Source: Gammaproteobacteria bacterium (GTDB lineage Bacteria > Pseudomonadota > Gammaproteobacteria > Steroidobacterales > Steroidobacteraceae). Taken from it: 12,661 bases of DNA. The notes beneath the pieces are model-generated. The model did not search any database, was not told where the DNA came from, and saw nothing but the letters and a program-made list of their open reading frames with translations. Below, one piece after another: positions 1-7,035 of this stretch. The stretch's first letter is position 1; every line of letters starts with the position of its first letter. The translations under genes and the position numbers were made by a program. Where the stretch lies: NCBI GenBank assembly GCA_027451085.1, contig DAIDKA010000206.1, positions 1 through 12,661 of the forward strand. Direction: 5' to 3'.

Positions 1-288
1 CCGCTGGCGCCGGCCCTTCAGATTGTCGGGACCATTGGGATCGTTCGGGTTGTAGACCCCCTGCTGCCCCGGGCGTTGGCCCGCAACAGTGCCGGCAGTC
101 CCGGCGCCGCCGCCGCTGACACCGGCCTGCTGCATCAGCGCCTGCTGCTGGTCGGGACTCATGCCCTGCGCCATCTGCGCCAGCTGCGACTGGCTGAAGG
201 TGCTCTGCGCCTGTCCCAGGCCCGTGACCAAAGTCCATGCGGCGGCCACGAGTCCGGCCCGCCAGCCCCGGCGTCCAAAAATCTTCAT
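1..288 (-). CDS. Secreted protein, N-terminal part; possible SLBB-type polysaccharide export protein (3' end outside window)
   Basis: Only the first 96 codons are visible; the gene runs off the window edge. The ATG at 288 has a GAGG ribosome site about 7 nt upstream. The product begins MKIFGRRGWRAGLVAAAW and has a Sec signal peptide: basic n-region, hydrophobic core, probable cleavage after GQAQ near residue 28. A Gln-rich segment follows (FSQSQLAQMAQGMSPDQQQ, about residues 30-48), then a Gly/Ala linker and an Asn/Pro/Asp-rich stretch. A short 'QMxxxMSPxQQQAL' segment right after the signal peptide is, from memory, common in SLBB-domain polysaccharide biosynthesis/export proteins (Wza relatives), and the upstream aminotransferase fits that. 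No Poly_export or SLBB domain is visible here, so the family is inferred. The gene starts 16 nt after the pgi stop and is probably co-transcribed with it. It could instead be an unrelated periplasmic or outer-membrane protein. Confidence 0.6.
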   Translation of the reverse strand, partial: MKIFGRRGWRAGLVAAAWTLVTGLGQAQSTFSQSQLAQMAQGMSPDQQQALMQQAGVSGGGAGTAGTVAGQRPGQQGVYNPNDPNGPDNLKGRRQR

Positions 289-304
289 CCGTTGACCTCG
301 ACTC

Positions 305-1894
305 TTATTTGCCGCGCCACCGCACCACGTGCTGCAGCGCACCCAGCATCGCCGGGCTGACATCCCGGGCGCTGGCAGGATCCTGCACGACGGGCACCAG
401 CGATGCCGCCAGTTTCTTGCCCAGCTCCACGCCCCACTGGTCGAAGGAGCTGATGCCCCAGATCACGCCCTGTGTGAACACCTTGTGCTCGTACAGGGCG
501 ACCAGCCGGCCCAGCGTGCGCGGGTCCAGCCGGTTGAACATCACAAGCGTACTGGGACGGTCGCCGATGTGCACCTTCTGCGGCGGGATGCCCTCCCCCG
601 CCTGGCCGTCCATGAACGCCTCGGCCTGCGCCAGGCAGTTGGCGATGGCCAGGTCCTGCTGCGCCTGGTTGCCGCAGGAGGAGTTCACCGGCAGCAGGAA
701 GTCCAGCGCCGCGCGCAGCGTGCCCTGGTGCAGCAGCTGGAAAAAGCTGTGCTGGGCATTGCTGCCGGGCTCGCCCCAGATCACCGGCGCGGTATCCCAT
801 TCGACGCGGCTGCCGTCCAGCGTCACGGACTTGCCGTTGGACTCCATCTCCAGCTGCTGCAGGTACGCCGGCAGGCGCTTGAGGCGGTCGTCGTAGGGCA
901 GCACCGCAAGCGTCGGCAGGCGGCGGAAGTTGATGTTCCAGACGCCGATCAGCGCCATCAGCGCCGGCAGGCTGTCGGCCCAGGGTGCCTCGCGGAAGTG
1001 CTGGTCCATCTCATGGCCGCCGGCGAGGAACTCATTGAAGTGCTTCGACCCTACGGCCACCGCCAGCGACACACCCACCGAGGACCACATGGAGTAGCGG
1101 CCGCCCACCCAGTCCCACATGTTGAAGCGGTAGTCGGGATGCACGCCGAAGGCGTTCATGGCCTGTGTGTTGGTGGACACTGCGGCGAAGTGCGACGGCA
1201 CGGCCTTCTCCCCCAGCGAGCCTGCCAGCCAACCGCGGGCCGTGGTGGCGTTGGTGAGGGTTTCCAGCGTCGTGAAAGTCTTGGAGGCCACGATGAACAG
1301 CGTGGTGGCAGGCTCTGCGCCGGCCAGCACGTCAGCCAGGTGGTTGCCATCCACGTTGGAGACGAACTCCACGCGCGGCCCCCCGGCCGTGAACTGCGCC
1401 AGCGCCAGCACGCCCATGGCCGGCCCCAGGTCCGGGCCGCCGATGCCGATGTTCACCACCAGGCTGAAGGCCTTGCCGGTGCTGCCGGTGATCTTCCCCG
1501 CCCGTACCCGGTCGGCGAAATCCAGCATGCGCTCGCGCTCGGCCAGCACCTCCGCCTCGATGGCGGCGCCACCGATGCGCGCCCCCTTCGGCTGGCGCAG
1601 CGCCACGTGCAGCACTGCGCGGTCCTCGGTGGTATTGATATGCGCCCCGGCCCACATGGCGTCGATCTGGTCGCGCATCTGCACGAAGTCCAGCAGCGCG
1701 TACAGCTTGTACAGCGCCTCGAGGTCCAGGCGCTGGCGCGAGAAGTCGAAGGACAGCCCCACCGCCTCGCGCGAGAACTTTGCGTAGCGCTGCGGATCCT
1801 GGGCGAACAGGTCCCGCGTATGCAGCGCGGCCAGCCGCGACTCGTGGGCGGCGATTTCATTCCAGATCGGAAGCCGGGGGCCGGGGGTTGTCAT
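305..1894 (-). CDS. pgi: Glucose-6-phosphate isomerase
   Basis: Cytoplasmic enzyme interconverting glucose-6-phosphate and fructose-6-phosphate, at the branch between glycolysis and sugar-nucleotide synthesis. The 529 residues are slightly fewer than the 549 of the E. coli enzyme. Both family signatures are present: DWVGGRYSMWSSVG at 261-274 and SSFDQWGVELGKK at 482-494. By alignment with the rabbit enzyme the catalytic residues are Glu351 (in MESNGK), His382 (in NAQHSF) and Lys493. The phosphate-binding SKTFTT segment is at 204-209. One departure is Pro154 in GIGGPDLGP, where the family normally has Ser. The ATG at 1894 has an excellent AAGGAG site about 6 nt upstream. The gene starts 36 nt after the aminotransferase stop and ends 16 nt before the next gene, so the three look like one operon. 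Placement beside sugar-aminotransferase and export-type genes suggests it supplies hexose phosphate for polysaccharide precursors (inference). Confidence 0.97.
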   Translation of the reverse strand: MTTPGPRLPIWNEIAAHESRLAALHTRDLFAQDPQRYAKFSREAVGLSFDFSRQRLDLEALYKLYALLDFVQMRDQIDAMWAGAHINTTEDRAVLHVALRQPKGARIGGAAIEAEVLAERERMLDFADRVRAGKITGSTGKAFSLVVNIGIGGPDLGPAMGVLALAQFTAGGPRVEFVSNVDGNHLADVLAGAEPATTLFIVASKTFTTLETLTNATTARGWLAGSLGEKAVPSHFAAVSTNTQAMNAFGVHPDYRFNMWDWVGGRYSMWSSVGVSLAVAVGSKHFNEFLAGGHEMDQHFREAPWADSLPALMALIGVWNINFRRLPTLAVLPYDDRLKRLPAYLQQLEMESNGKSVTLDGSRVEWDTAPVIWGEPGSNAQHSFFQLLHQGTLRAALDFLLPVNSSCGNQAQQDLAIANCLAQAEAFMDGQAGEGIPPQKVHIGDRPSTLVMFNRLDPRTLGRLVALYEHKVFTQGVIWGISSFDQWGVELGKKLAASLVPVVQDPASARDVSPAMLGALQHVVRWRGK

Positions 1895-1930
1895 GCGTGC
1901 TCCTTGGGGTTCCGGGTGCGCCGTAAGGCT

Positions 1931-3100
1931 TCAGCCGGGACGGTAGAACCTGGCGATGCTGTCGACCACGTACTGCAGCTGCTCCGGGGCGAGTTCCGGA
2001 TAGATGGGCAGCGCCAGGGTCTCGTTTGCGGCCCGCTCGGACTGCGGGAAGTCACCGGCCTGGTGGCCCAGGTACTCGAAGCACTGCTGCAGGTGCAGCG
2101 GCACCGGGTAATAGATTTCCGTGCCCACGTGCGCTGCGGCAAGGTGCGCGCGCAACTGGTCACGGCTCTTCACCCTGATCACGTACTGGTTGTAGATGTG
2201 GCGCGAACCCTTGGCGGCCGCAGGGGTGCGCACAAACTCGCCGATGGCGACCCTGGCAAAGGCGGCGTCGTAGATCGCGGCATTGCGCTGGCGCGCCGCG
2301 CTCCAGGCGTCCAGGTACGGCAGCTTCACGTTCAGCACGGCTGCCTGCAGTTCGTCGATCCGGAAGTTGCCGCCGATCATCGAGTGGTAGTACTTGGGCT
2401 TGCCACCGTGCACGCGCAGCACGCGCATGCGCTCGGCGAGCTCCGCGTCGTTGGTGACGCACATGCCGGCATCCCCGAAGGCGCCCAGGTTCTTGGTGGG
2501 GAAGAAGCTCAAGGCACCGACATCGCCAAAGCTGCATGCGCGCCGGCCGTGTTCGTCGTCGCTGCCGATGGCCTGCGCCGCATCCTCGATGACCTTGAGG
2601 CCGTGGCGGCGCGCGATGGCCAGCAGCGGGTCCATGTGAGCCACCTGCCCGTACAGATGCACCGGCATGATGGCCTTGATGAGTCCGCCGGTCGCTTTGT
2701 TGACCAGGTGGCCGTCGCGGTTCTCGCAGCCGGTGGACACGAAGTGCGCCACGGCGGCGGAATCAAGGTTGAAGCTGACCGGATCGATGTCGCAGAACAC
2801 AGGCCGCGCGCCGGTTCGGGCGATGGTGCCGGCCGTGGCAAAAAACGTGTACGGCGAGGTGATGACCTCGTGCCCGACGCCGATATCCAGCGCCATGAGC
2901 GCCAGCAGCAGTGCATCAGTGCCCGAAGACACGCCGACGCCGTACTGCGTACGGCTGTAGGCGGCGATGTCTTGCTCCAGCCGGGTCACCTCGCTGCCCA
3001 GGATGAAGTGCTGGCTGGCGCACACCCTCTCGATGGCCGCCAAGGCGTCATCTTTCAAGGTGGCGTACTGGGGCTTGAGGTCAAGCAGAGGGACTTGCAT
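1931..3100 (-). CDS. DegT/DnrJ/EryC1/StrS-family PLP-dependent sugar aminotransferase
   Basis: 389 residues, full length for the family. These enzymes transfer an amino group, usually from glutamate, to a keto-sugar nucleotide for lipopolysaccharide, capsule or glycan building blocks. Landmarks in order: the N-terminal PLLDLKPQY segment at 4-12; GTDAL at 60-64, which contacts PLP phosphate; VHLYGQ near 147-152; EDAAQAIG at 172-179, whose Asp173 binds the pyridine nitrogen; and FFPTKNLGAFGDAG at 199-212, with Lys203 as the Schiff-base lysine. The pattern resembles WbpE/WlbC-type and related sugar 3- or 4-aminotransferases, but the substrate cannot be told from sequence alone. Relative to WbpE, as I recall it, there is an extra loop at about 121-140 (STGCENRDGHLVNKATGGL) just before the IKAIMPVHLYGQ strand. 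The start is fixed by family homology; no clear Shine-Dalgarno precedes it. It is the first gene of the minus-strand aminotransferase-pgi-export run. Confidence 0.92.
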   Translation of the reverse strand: MQVPLLDLKPQYATLKDDALAAIERVCASQHFILGSEVTRLEQDIAAYSRTQYGVGVSSGTDALLLALMALDIGVGHEVITSPYTFFATAGTIARTGARPVFCDIDPVSFNLDSAAVAHFVSTGCENRDGHLVNKATGGLIKAIMPVHLYGQVAHMDPLLAIARRHGLKVIEDAAQAIGSDDEHGRRACSFGDVGALSFFPTKNLGAFGDAGMCVTNDAELAERMRVLRVHGGKPKYYHSMIGGNFRIDELQAAVLNVKLPYLDAWSAARQRNAAIYDAAFARVAIGEFVRTPAAAKGSRHIYNQYVIRVKSRDQLRAHLAAAHVGTEIYYPVPLHLQQCFEYLGHQAGDFPQSERAANETLALPIYPELAPEQLQYVVDSIARFYRPG

Positions 3101-3202
3101 CGATATAGGCGCCGGCTGACTGATTTAGTGAACAATAATAAAGCATTGCGCCCTAAGGCACCTTAAGCTTTGAACACCTTCGGCAGCGATCGGCCGCGGG
3201 CT
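3101..3202 (-). promoter_or_regulatory. Candidate promoter region for the aminotransferase-pgi operon
   Basis: This 102-bp gap between the dnaQ stop and the aminotransferase start contains a noticeably AT-rich patch (about 3120-3175) in GC-rich surroundings. On the minus strand a TATTAT -10-like hexamer lies at 3140-3135 and would give a leader of roughly 27 nt. No good -35 is seen at 16-18 bp spacing. A small inverted repeat, TAAGG-CA-CCTTA at 3154-3165, covers the expected -35 position and could be a protein-binding site. No T-run terminator for dnaQ is visible. The region is plausible as a promoter because a new functional group of genes begins here, but the motif match is weak. Confidence 0.3.
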
Positions 3203-3928
3203 TCAGGAAGCTTTCTGCCCGTCTCGCCACAGGCACCGGCCCTTGGCGGATTTGGCGATAAGATCCAGGAAAGCCTCGTGGGCGGCCGCCTCCTCCACGG
3301 TCGGCGCAACCACCGGCAGCGGACCCGCGGGTCGCAGCGCGGAGATCGCCAGCGAGTCTTGCCGCGCGGCTTGAGCCGCGCCCTTCGCTGCTCCCAGGCC
3401 CAGCACCACCTGGCCGCCGGTCATCGCCAGGTAGACCTCCGCCAGCAGCTGTGAGTCCAGCAGCGCGCCGTGCAGTTCGCGGCCGGAGTTATCCACGTTG
3501 TAGCGCTTGCACAGCGCATCCAGCCCGTTGCGCTGCCCCGGGTGCATCTGGCGCGCAAGGGCCAGGGAATCAACCACCGTGCACAGCTGCGCCACGGTGA
3601 CCCTCTCCCCCGGCAGCCGCTCGAACTCGGCGTTGAGGAAACCCACGTCGAAGGGGGCGTTGTGGATCACGAGCTCCGCGCCGCGCAGGAACTCGATCAG
3701 TTCCGTGGCGATCTCGCGGAATTTAGGCTCGCAATGCAGGCGGGCACGCGTGATGCCGTGGACCTTGAGCGCACCCTCGTCGATGTCGCGCTCCGGATTG
3801 AGGTACCTGTGGAAATGCCGCCCGGTGGGCCGGCGGTTGACCAGCTCGACCCCGCCGATCTCGATGATGCGGTGACCCTGCAGCGCCTCCAGGCCGGTGG
3901 TTTCGGTGTCGAGGACGATCTGTCTCAT
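3203..3928 (-). CDS. dnaQ: DNA polymerase III epsilon subunit (3'-5' proofreading exonuclease)
   Basis: 241 residues, matching the 243 of E. coli DnaQ. Epsilon removes misincorporated nucleotides in the polymerase III core, bound to the alpha polymerase and theta. It is a DEDDh exonuclease: Exo I DTETTG gives Asp7 and Glu9, Exo II HNAPFDVGFLN gives Asp94, and Exo III ELHGALLDSQLLA gives His153 and Asp158. Just after the nuclease domain, QVVLGL at 173-178 has the Qxx(L/M)x(F/L) pattern of the beta-clamp-binding motif, at the place where E. coli epsilon has QTSMAF. The remaining C-terminal tail should bind alpha. I chose the ATG at 3928 because DTETTG must lie at the extreme N-terminus; an upstream in-frame ATG at 4018 would add 30 unrelated residues inside mltD. 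A weak GGCGGGC precedes the start. The gene lies 37 nt downstream of mltD and is probably co-transcribed with it, whereas in E. coli dnaQ lies directly beside rnhA. Confidence 0.95.
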   Translation of the reverse strand: MRQIVLDTETTGLEALQGHRIIEIGGVELVNRRPTGRHFHRYLNPERDIDEGALKVHGITRARLHCEPKFREIATELIEFLRGAELVIHNAPFDVGFLNAEFERLPGERVTVAQLCTVVDSLALARQMHPGQRNGLDALCKRYNVDNSGRELHGALLDSQLLAEVYLAMTGGQVVLGLGAAKGAAQAARQDSLAISALRPAGPLPVVAPTVEEAAAHEAFLDLIAKSAKGRCLWRDGQKAS

Positions 3929-3965
3929 GCCCGCCCGCCGCCGGACTTTTGCAACACCGCTCCAC

Positions 3966-5654
3966 TCATCCCTGCGGCCTGACGATGAGCTTCTGCCCCG
4001 GCACGATATGCGTGCCACTGAGGCTGTTCCAGGCCGACAGCTGATTCACGGACACATGGTACCGCTGCGCCACATGGAACAGCGTCTCCCCGTGCCGGAC
4101 CGTGTGGGTGAGCGCGGCCTGGGCGGCAGCGTGACTGCTGGTGCAGTGCCGGTGTCTGCTCCGGCGGGCACAATGGGCGATGCCGGCCTTGCCCGCGGGT
4201 GCGCCATCATCGGCGCCGGGGTCATCGTTGCTGTCCGCGGCGGAGCTGTCTGCAGCCGCCACCCGCAGGTGCAGGTGCTGCCCGACCCGCAGGTGCGAGT
4301 TCGGCTTCAGCCCGTTCATGCGCGCAAGGGCATGCACGTCCATATGATTCTTGCGCGCGATCGCATAGAGGGTCTCGCCATGGTGGACGGTGATGCGCAT
4401 GCGGTGCCGGAAAGACCGCTGGTGCCGGGTCCGGCCGTCCACCAGGGCTGCGGCGCGCAACGCCTTCGCCGGCAGTTGCAGCGTGTCGGAGGGGATGCGC
4501 AGTTCCGTGCCCACCACGACCGGCCCCGCGGGCAGCTCGTTCAGGCGGCGGACGACTTCGGCGGTGGTGCCGAAACGCTTCGCCACGGTGTTCATCGAAT
4601 CACCGCGCTGCACCGTGTACTGCTGCACGGACAGGCGCTGGTCGGGGGTCAGCTGCGCGACGCTGGCGCGGAAAGCGTCCGCTGCATCAGCCGGCACCAG
4701 CAGCTTGTACGGCCCGGACGGATCAGTCGCCCAGCGGTGAAAGGCGGGGTTCAGGTCATAGATGTCTTCCGCGGTCACCCCGGAAATCTTCGCCGCCACG
4801 CTCATGCTGATCTGGCCGCCGGTATCCACCTGCACGAAGTAGGGTTTGTTCGGAATGGCGCTGAACGCCAGGCCGTAATACTCGGGATTGGACACCAGGC
4901 GCTTCATGGCCAGCAGCTTCGGCACATAGGCGCGGGTCTCGGCCGGCAGGCGCAGGTGCCAGAAGTCCGTGGGCAGACCGGCGGCCTTGTTGCGCGCGAT
5001 GGCGCGCTCGACGTTCATCTCACCGCAGTTGTAGGCGGCGATGGCCAGCAGCCAGTCGTTGAACTCGGTGTGCAGGTCGTTCAGGTAATCGAGCGCAGCG
5101 CGCGTGGACTCGATGACATCCCGGCGGCCGTCATACCACCAGTCCTGCTTGAGGTTGTAGCGCGAGCCCGTGCCGGGGATGAACTGCCACAGCCCCAGGG
5201 CGCGGGCGGGTGAGTAGGCATAGGGCTGGAAGGCGCTTTCCACCACCGGCAGCAGCGCGATCTCGCGCGGCATCCCGCGAGCCTCCAGCTCCGTGACGAT
5301 GTGGTAGAGGAACAGGTCCGCGCGGTCGAAGGCGCGGTCCAGGTAGTCCGGATGGTTCGCGTACCAGTCCAGTTGCTCGTCAACGGCCTTGTTGCTGTCC
5401 GGATCGTCCGTATCTTCCAGGGAGAATCCCGTGCGCATCCGATCGAACAGGTTGGGCATGTCCTGCGGCGCCACCGGGGCGGGCTCCTGCACCACGGACA
5501 CAGGCGCGCTGTCCGGCGCCGGGGTGACGACCGGTGGCGGAGCGGGTGGCTGAGTGACTACCAGCGGCTTGGGCGGCGGCGCGGAGGCGCACGCGGCCAG
5601 GGTCAGGAGAGCGGCGAAGGCGCAGGCCTTCAGCATCCAGCGATTACGGGTCAA
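3966..5654 (-). CDS. mltD: Membrane-bound lytic murein transglycosylase D, lipoprotein with three LysM domains
   Basis: 562 residues. MltD cleaves peptidoglycan glycan strands between MurNAc and GlcNAc, leaving 1,6-anhydroMurNAc ends. The N-terminus is a lipoprotein signal peptide (MTRNRWMLKACAFAALLTLAAC) with lipidated Cys22 and no Asp at +2, consistent with outer-membrane sorting. A Pro-rich tether follows (about 24-62). The SLT domain is about 115-245: catalytic Glu139 in LLPVVESAF, LGLWQFIPGTGSRY at 153-166 and LAIAAYNCGE at 203-212. LysM modules, which bind glycan, lie at about 345-388, 420-465 and 516-559. The linker before the third module is unusually rich in Cys, Arg and His. Translation appears to start at a TTG (5654), supported by GAGGG about 8 nt upstream; an internal ATG at 5636 lacks a ribosome site and would shorten the n-region by six residues. 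The gene is divergent from the methyltransferase gene, and dnaQ follows. Confidence 0.95.
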   Translation of the reverse strand: MTRNRWMLKACAFAALLTLAACASAPPPKPLVVTQPPAPPPVVTPAPDSAPVSVVQEPAPVAPQDMPNLFDRMRTGFSLEDTDDPDSNKAVDEQLDWYANHPDYLDRAFDRADLFLYHIVTELEARGMPREIALLPVVESAFQPYAYSPARALGLWQFIPGTGSRYNLKQDWWYDGRRDVIESTRAALDYLNDLHTEFNDWLLAIAAYNCGEMNVERAIARNKAAGLPTDFWHLRLPAETRAYVPKLLAMKRLVSNPEYYGLAFSAIPNKPYFVQVDTGGQISMSVAAKISGVTAEDIYDLNPAFHRWATDPSGPYKLLVPADAADAFRASVAQLTPDQRLSVQQYTVQRGDSMNTVAKRFGTTAEVVRRLNELPAGPVVVGTELRIPSDTLQLPAKALRAAALVDGRTRHQRSFRHRMRITVHHGETLYAIARKNHMDVHALARMNGLKPNSHLRVGQHLHLRVAAADSSAADSNDDPGADDGAPAGKAGIAHCARRSRHRHCTSSHAAAQAALTHTVRHGETLFHVAQRYHVSVNQLSAWNSLSGTHIVPGQKLIVRPQG

Positions 5655-5782
5655 TTCCAGGCCCTCGGACCGGCGGGGGGTGGCGGCAACGTACTTCCTT
5701 TCTGCGCGGGACTGTAACTGGTAACTTCACACAATGGCCAGAGGGTTTGCCGCCAGGCATCACATAATTAAGGGTTCTTGAG
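5655..5782. promoter_or_regulatory. Divergent intergenic region between mltD and the methyltransferase gene
   Basis: 128 bp separating two divergent genes, so promoters for both are expected here. On the plus strand a CATAAT hexamer at 5763-5768 resembles a -10 box, but no -35 sits at the proper distance, and the resulting leader would run into the AAGGG ribosome site near 5770-5774. On the minus strand GAGGG near 5666-5662 serves the TTG start of mltD. In E. coli this slot between mltD and yafS is occupied by gloB; no open frame or gloB remnant is visible here. Confidence 0.3.
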
Positions 5783-6538
5783 GTGAACGAACGCCCCGCA
5801 GCACTGCGTGCCTTCTGGCGCCAGCCTCTGGGGGCTGCCCTGCTGGCGGCCGAGTCCGAGCTGCTGGCCGAAGCGTTGGATGACGTCTTTGGCTGGGAGT
5901 TCCTGCAGGTGGGTGCCTGGGGCGAAGCGCATGAACTCTTGTCCGGCTGCCGGACGCGGCGGCGCGCGGTCGTCGCCCCCGCTGATTTTGCCTGCGGCGC
6001 CGACATCATCGCCCGCCCCTCGCAGCTGCCGGTGGCGCGGGACAGCGTGGACGCCATGCTGCTGCCCCATACACTGGAATTCGCCGCCGACCCGTATGCC
6101 ATCCTGCGCGAGGTCGATCGAGTACTGACGGGGGACGGACAACTGGTGGTGCTGGGCTTCAGCCCGGTGAGCCTGTGGGGTGCGCGGGCGCTGGGTTCCC
6201 GGGCAGGCTTCCCGCCCGGCATCCGCCGCGTTCTGTCTCCCGGGCGGGTGCGCGAATGGCTGGTGCTGCTGGGTTACGAGGTGACCGCCACGCGCGCTTA
6301 CCTCTATCACCGTCCCTGGGCCCGGGGCCCCAAGGCCTTCGAGAGACCGGAGCAACTGCTGCACAGGGCCTGGTACAACCCCCTGCCAGCCGGCGCCTGG
6401 ATGCTCAAGGTCCGCAAGCGCCTCTACAGCCTGACCCCGACGGTCCGGCCACGCTTCCGGGAAAAGCCGGCTGTGGCTTCGGGCCGGCTGGTGAAGCCGA
6501 CCACCCTGATCAAGCCGACCCCCCGGCAATCGAATTGA
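5783..6538 (+). CDS. YafS-like class I SAM-dependent methyltransferase
   Basis: 251 residues starting at a GTG preceded by AAGGG with about 8 nt spacing. The best-conserved part is about residues 82-128: LPVARDSVDAMLLPHTLEF, then DPYAILREVDRVLTGDG and LVVLGFSP. This is the motif IV-VI pattern of Methyltransf_11-type enzymes, in which an acidic helix and the LxPGG-like turn precede a beta strand. The usual glycine-rich SAM-binding motif I is replaced by EFLQVGAWGEA at about 39-49, which I recall as typical of the YafS branch rather than as decay. The C-terminal part (about 180-251) is basic, with no membrane segment. Position between mltD and rnhA matches E. coli yafS, whose substrate is unknown to me. 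Only 9 nt separate it from rnhA, so the two are likely one transcript. A methyltransferase call is well supported, but the substrate is not. Confidence 0.83.
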   Translation: MNERPAALRAFWRQPLGAALLAAESELLAEALDDVFGWEFLQVGAWGEAHELLSGCRTRRRAVVAPADFACGADIIARPSQLPVARDSVDAMLLPHTLEFAADPYAILREVDRVLTGDGQLVVLGFSPVSLWGARALGSRAGFPPGIRRVLSPGRVREWLVLLGYEVTATRAYLYHRPWARGPKAFERPEQLLHRAWYNPLPAGAWMLKVRKRLYSLTPTVRPRFREKPAVASGRLVKPTTLIKPTPRQSN

Positions 6539-6547
6539 TACGCGCGG

Positions 6548-6991
6548 ATGACTGAGGTCACGATCTACGCGGACGGGGCCTGCCGCGGCAACCCCGGCCC
6601 GGGCGGCTGGGGCGCACTGCTGTCCTCGGGTGGCAAGGAACGGGAACTCTCCGGCGCCGACCCCGCCACCACCAACAACCGCATGGAACTGACGGCGGTG
6701 ATCCAGGCCCTGGCGGCGCTCAAGCGTCCCGTGAACGCCACGGTCTACACCGACTCACAGTACGTGATCAAAGGCATCACCGAGTGGATGGGACCCTGGA
6801 AGGCCCGCGGCTGGAAGACTGCCGACAAAAAGCCGGTGAAAAACCAGGACCTGTGGCAGGAACTGGACCGCCAGGAGGCCCGTCACCGGCTGACCTGGCA
6901 CTGGGTCAAGGGCCACAGCGGCGTACCCGGCAACGAGCGCGTTGACCAGCTGGCCAACGCCGCCATCGACGCGCTGCTGAATCGGCCGTAA
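6548..6991 (+). CDS. rnhA: Ribonuclease HI
   Basis: 147 residues, close to the 155 of E. coli RNase HI. The enzyme degrades the RNA strand of RNA-DNA hybrids, clearing R-loops and primers with Mg2+. All active-site residues are in place: Asp9 in IYADGACRGNPGPGGWG, Glu47 in NNRMELTAVIQAL, Asp69 in VYTDSQYVIKGI, His123 in VKGHSG and Asp133 in GNERVDQLA. The basic handle region is present at about 85-98 (KARGWKTADKKPVK). The ATG start agrees with the family, and the ribosome site is weak. It follows the methyltransferase gene by 9 nt. Unlike E. coli, where rnhA and dnaQ are adjacent and divergent, dnaQ here lies on the far side of mltD. No terminator separates it from the toxin-antitoxin pair that begins about 40 nt downstream. 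Confidence 0.97.
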   Translation: MTEVTIYADGACRGNPGPGGWGALLSSGGKERELSGADPATTNNRMELTAVIQALAALKRPVNATVYTDSQYVIKGITEWMGPWKARGWKTADKKPVKNQDLWQELDRQEARHRLTWHWVKGHSGVPGNERVDQLANAAIDALLNRP

Positions 6992-6998
6992 TCGCGCC

Positions 6999-7027
6999 TT
7001 GCGCCTCATGACCAATTCTGGTCATAT
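6999..7027 (+). promoter_or_regulatory. Candidate promoter of the toxin-antitoxin operon
   Basis: TTGCGC at 6999-7004 and TCATAT at 7022-7027 are spaced 17 bp apart. The -10 element would lie inside the operator repeats, and transcription would begin near 7034, that is at or very near the antitoxin ATG. No Shine-Dalgarno is visible before either candidate start, which is compatible with a leaderless mRNA. This is inferred from short motif matches only. Confidence 0.35.
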
Positions 7028-7035
7028 ATGGTCAT
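7008..7035. promoter_or_regulatory. Operator with three TGGTCAT half-sites at the antitoxin start
   Basis: An inverted repeat ATGACCA-ATTC-TGGTCAT occupies 7008-7025 with perfect 7-bp arms. A third copy, TGGTCAT, lies at 7029-7035, exactly 10 bp after the second. The array covers the candidate -10 box and the antitoxin start codons. Phd/YefM-type antitoxins are known to repress their own operon by binding palindromes of this kind, so autoregulation is the natural reading. The repeats are directly visible; the binding protein is inferred. Confidence 0.65.

Noticed and set aside
329..3166. A very long plus-strand open frame (945 codons) running antisense to both pgi and the aminotransferase gene
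   Set aside because: It mirrors two well-recognised genes in a GC-rich genome where the antisense frame rarely meets stop codons. Its translation is low-complexity, rich in Arg, His, Gly and Val, with no recognisable domain.
3929..4018. Longer dnaQ start at 4018
   Set aside because: It would add 30 Arg/Ser-rich residues overlapping mltD; epsilon proteins begin within about 12 residues of DTETTG.
3897..5213. A 438-codon plus-strand frame opposite mltD
   Set aside because: Antisense shadow; mltD on the minus strand has a signal peptide, SLT and LysM motifs.
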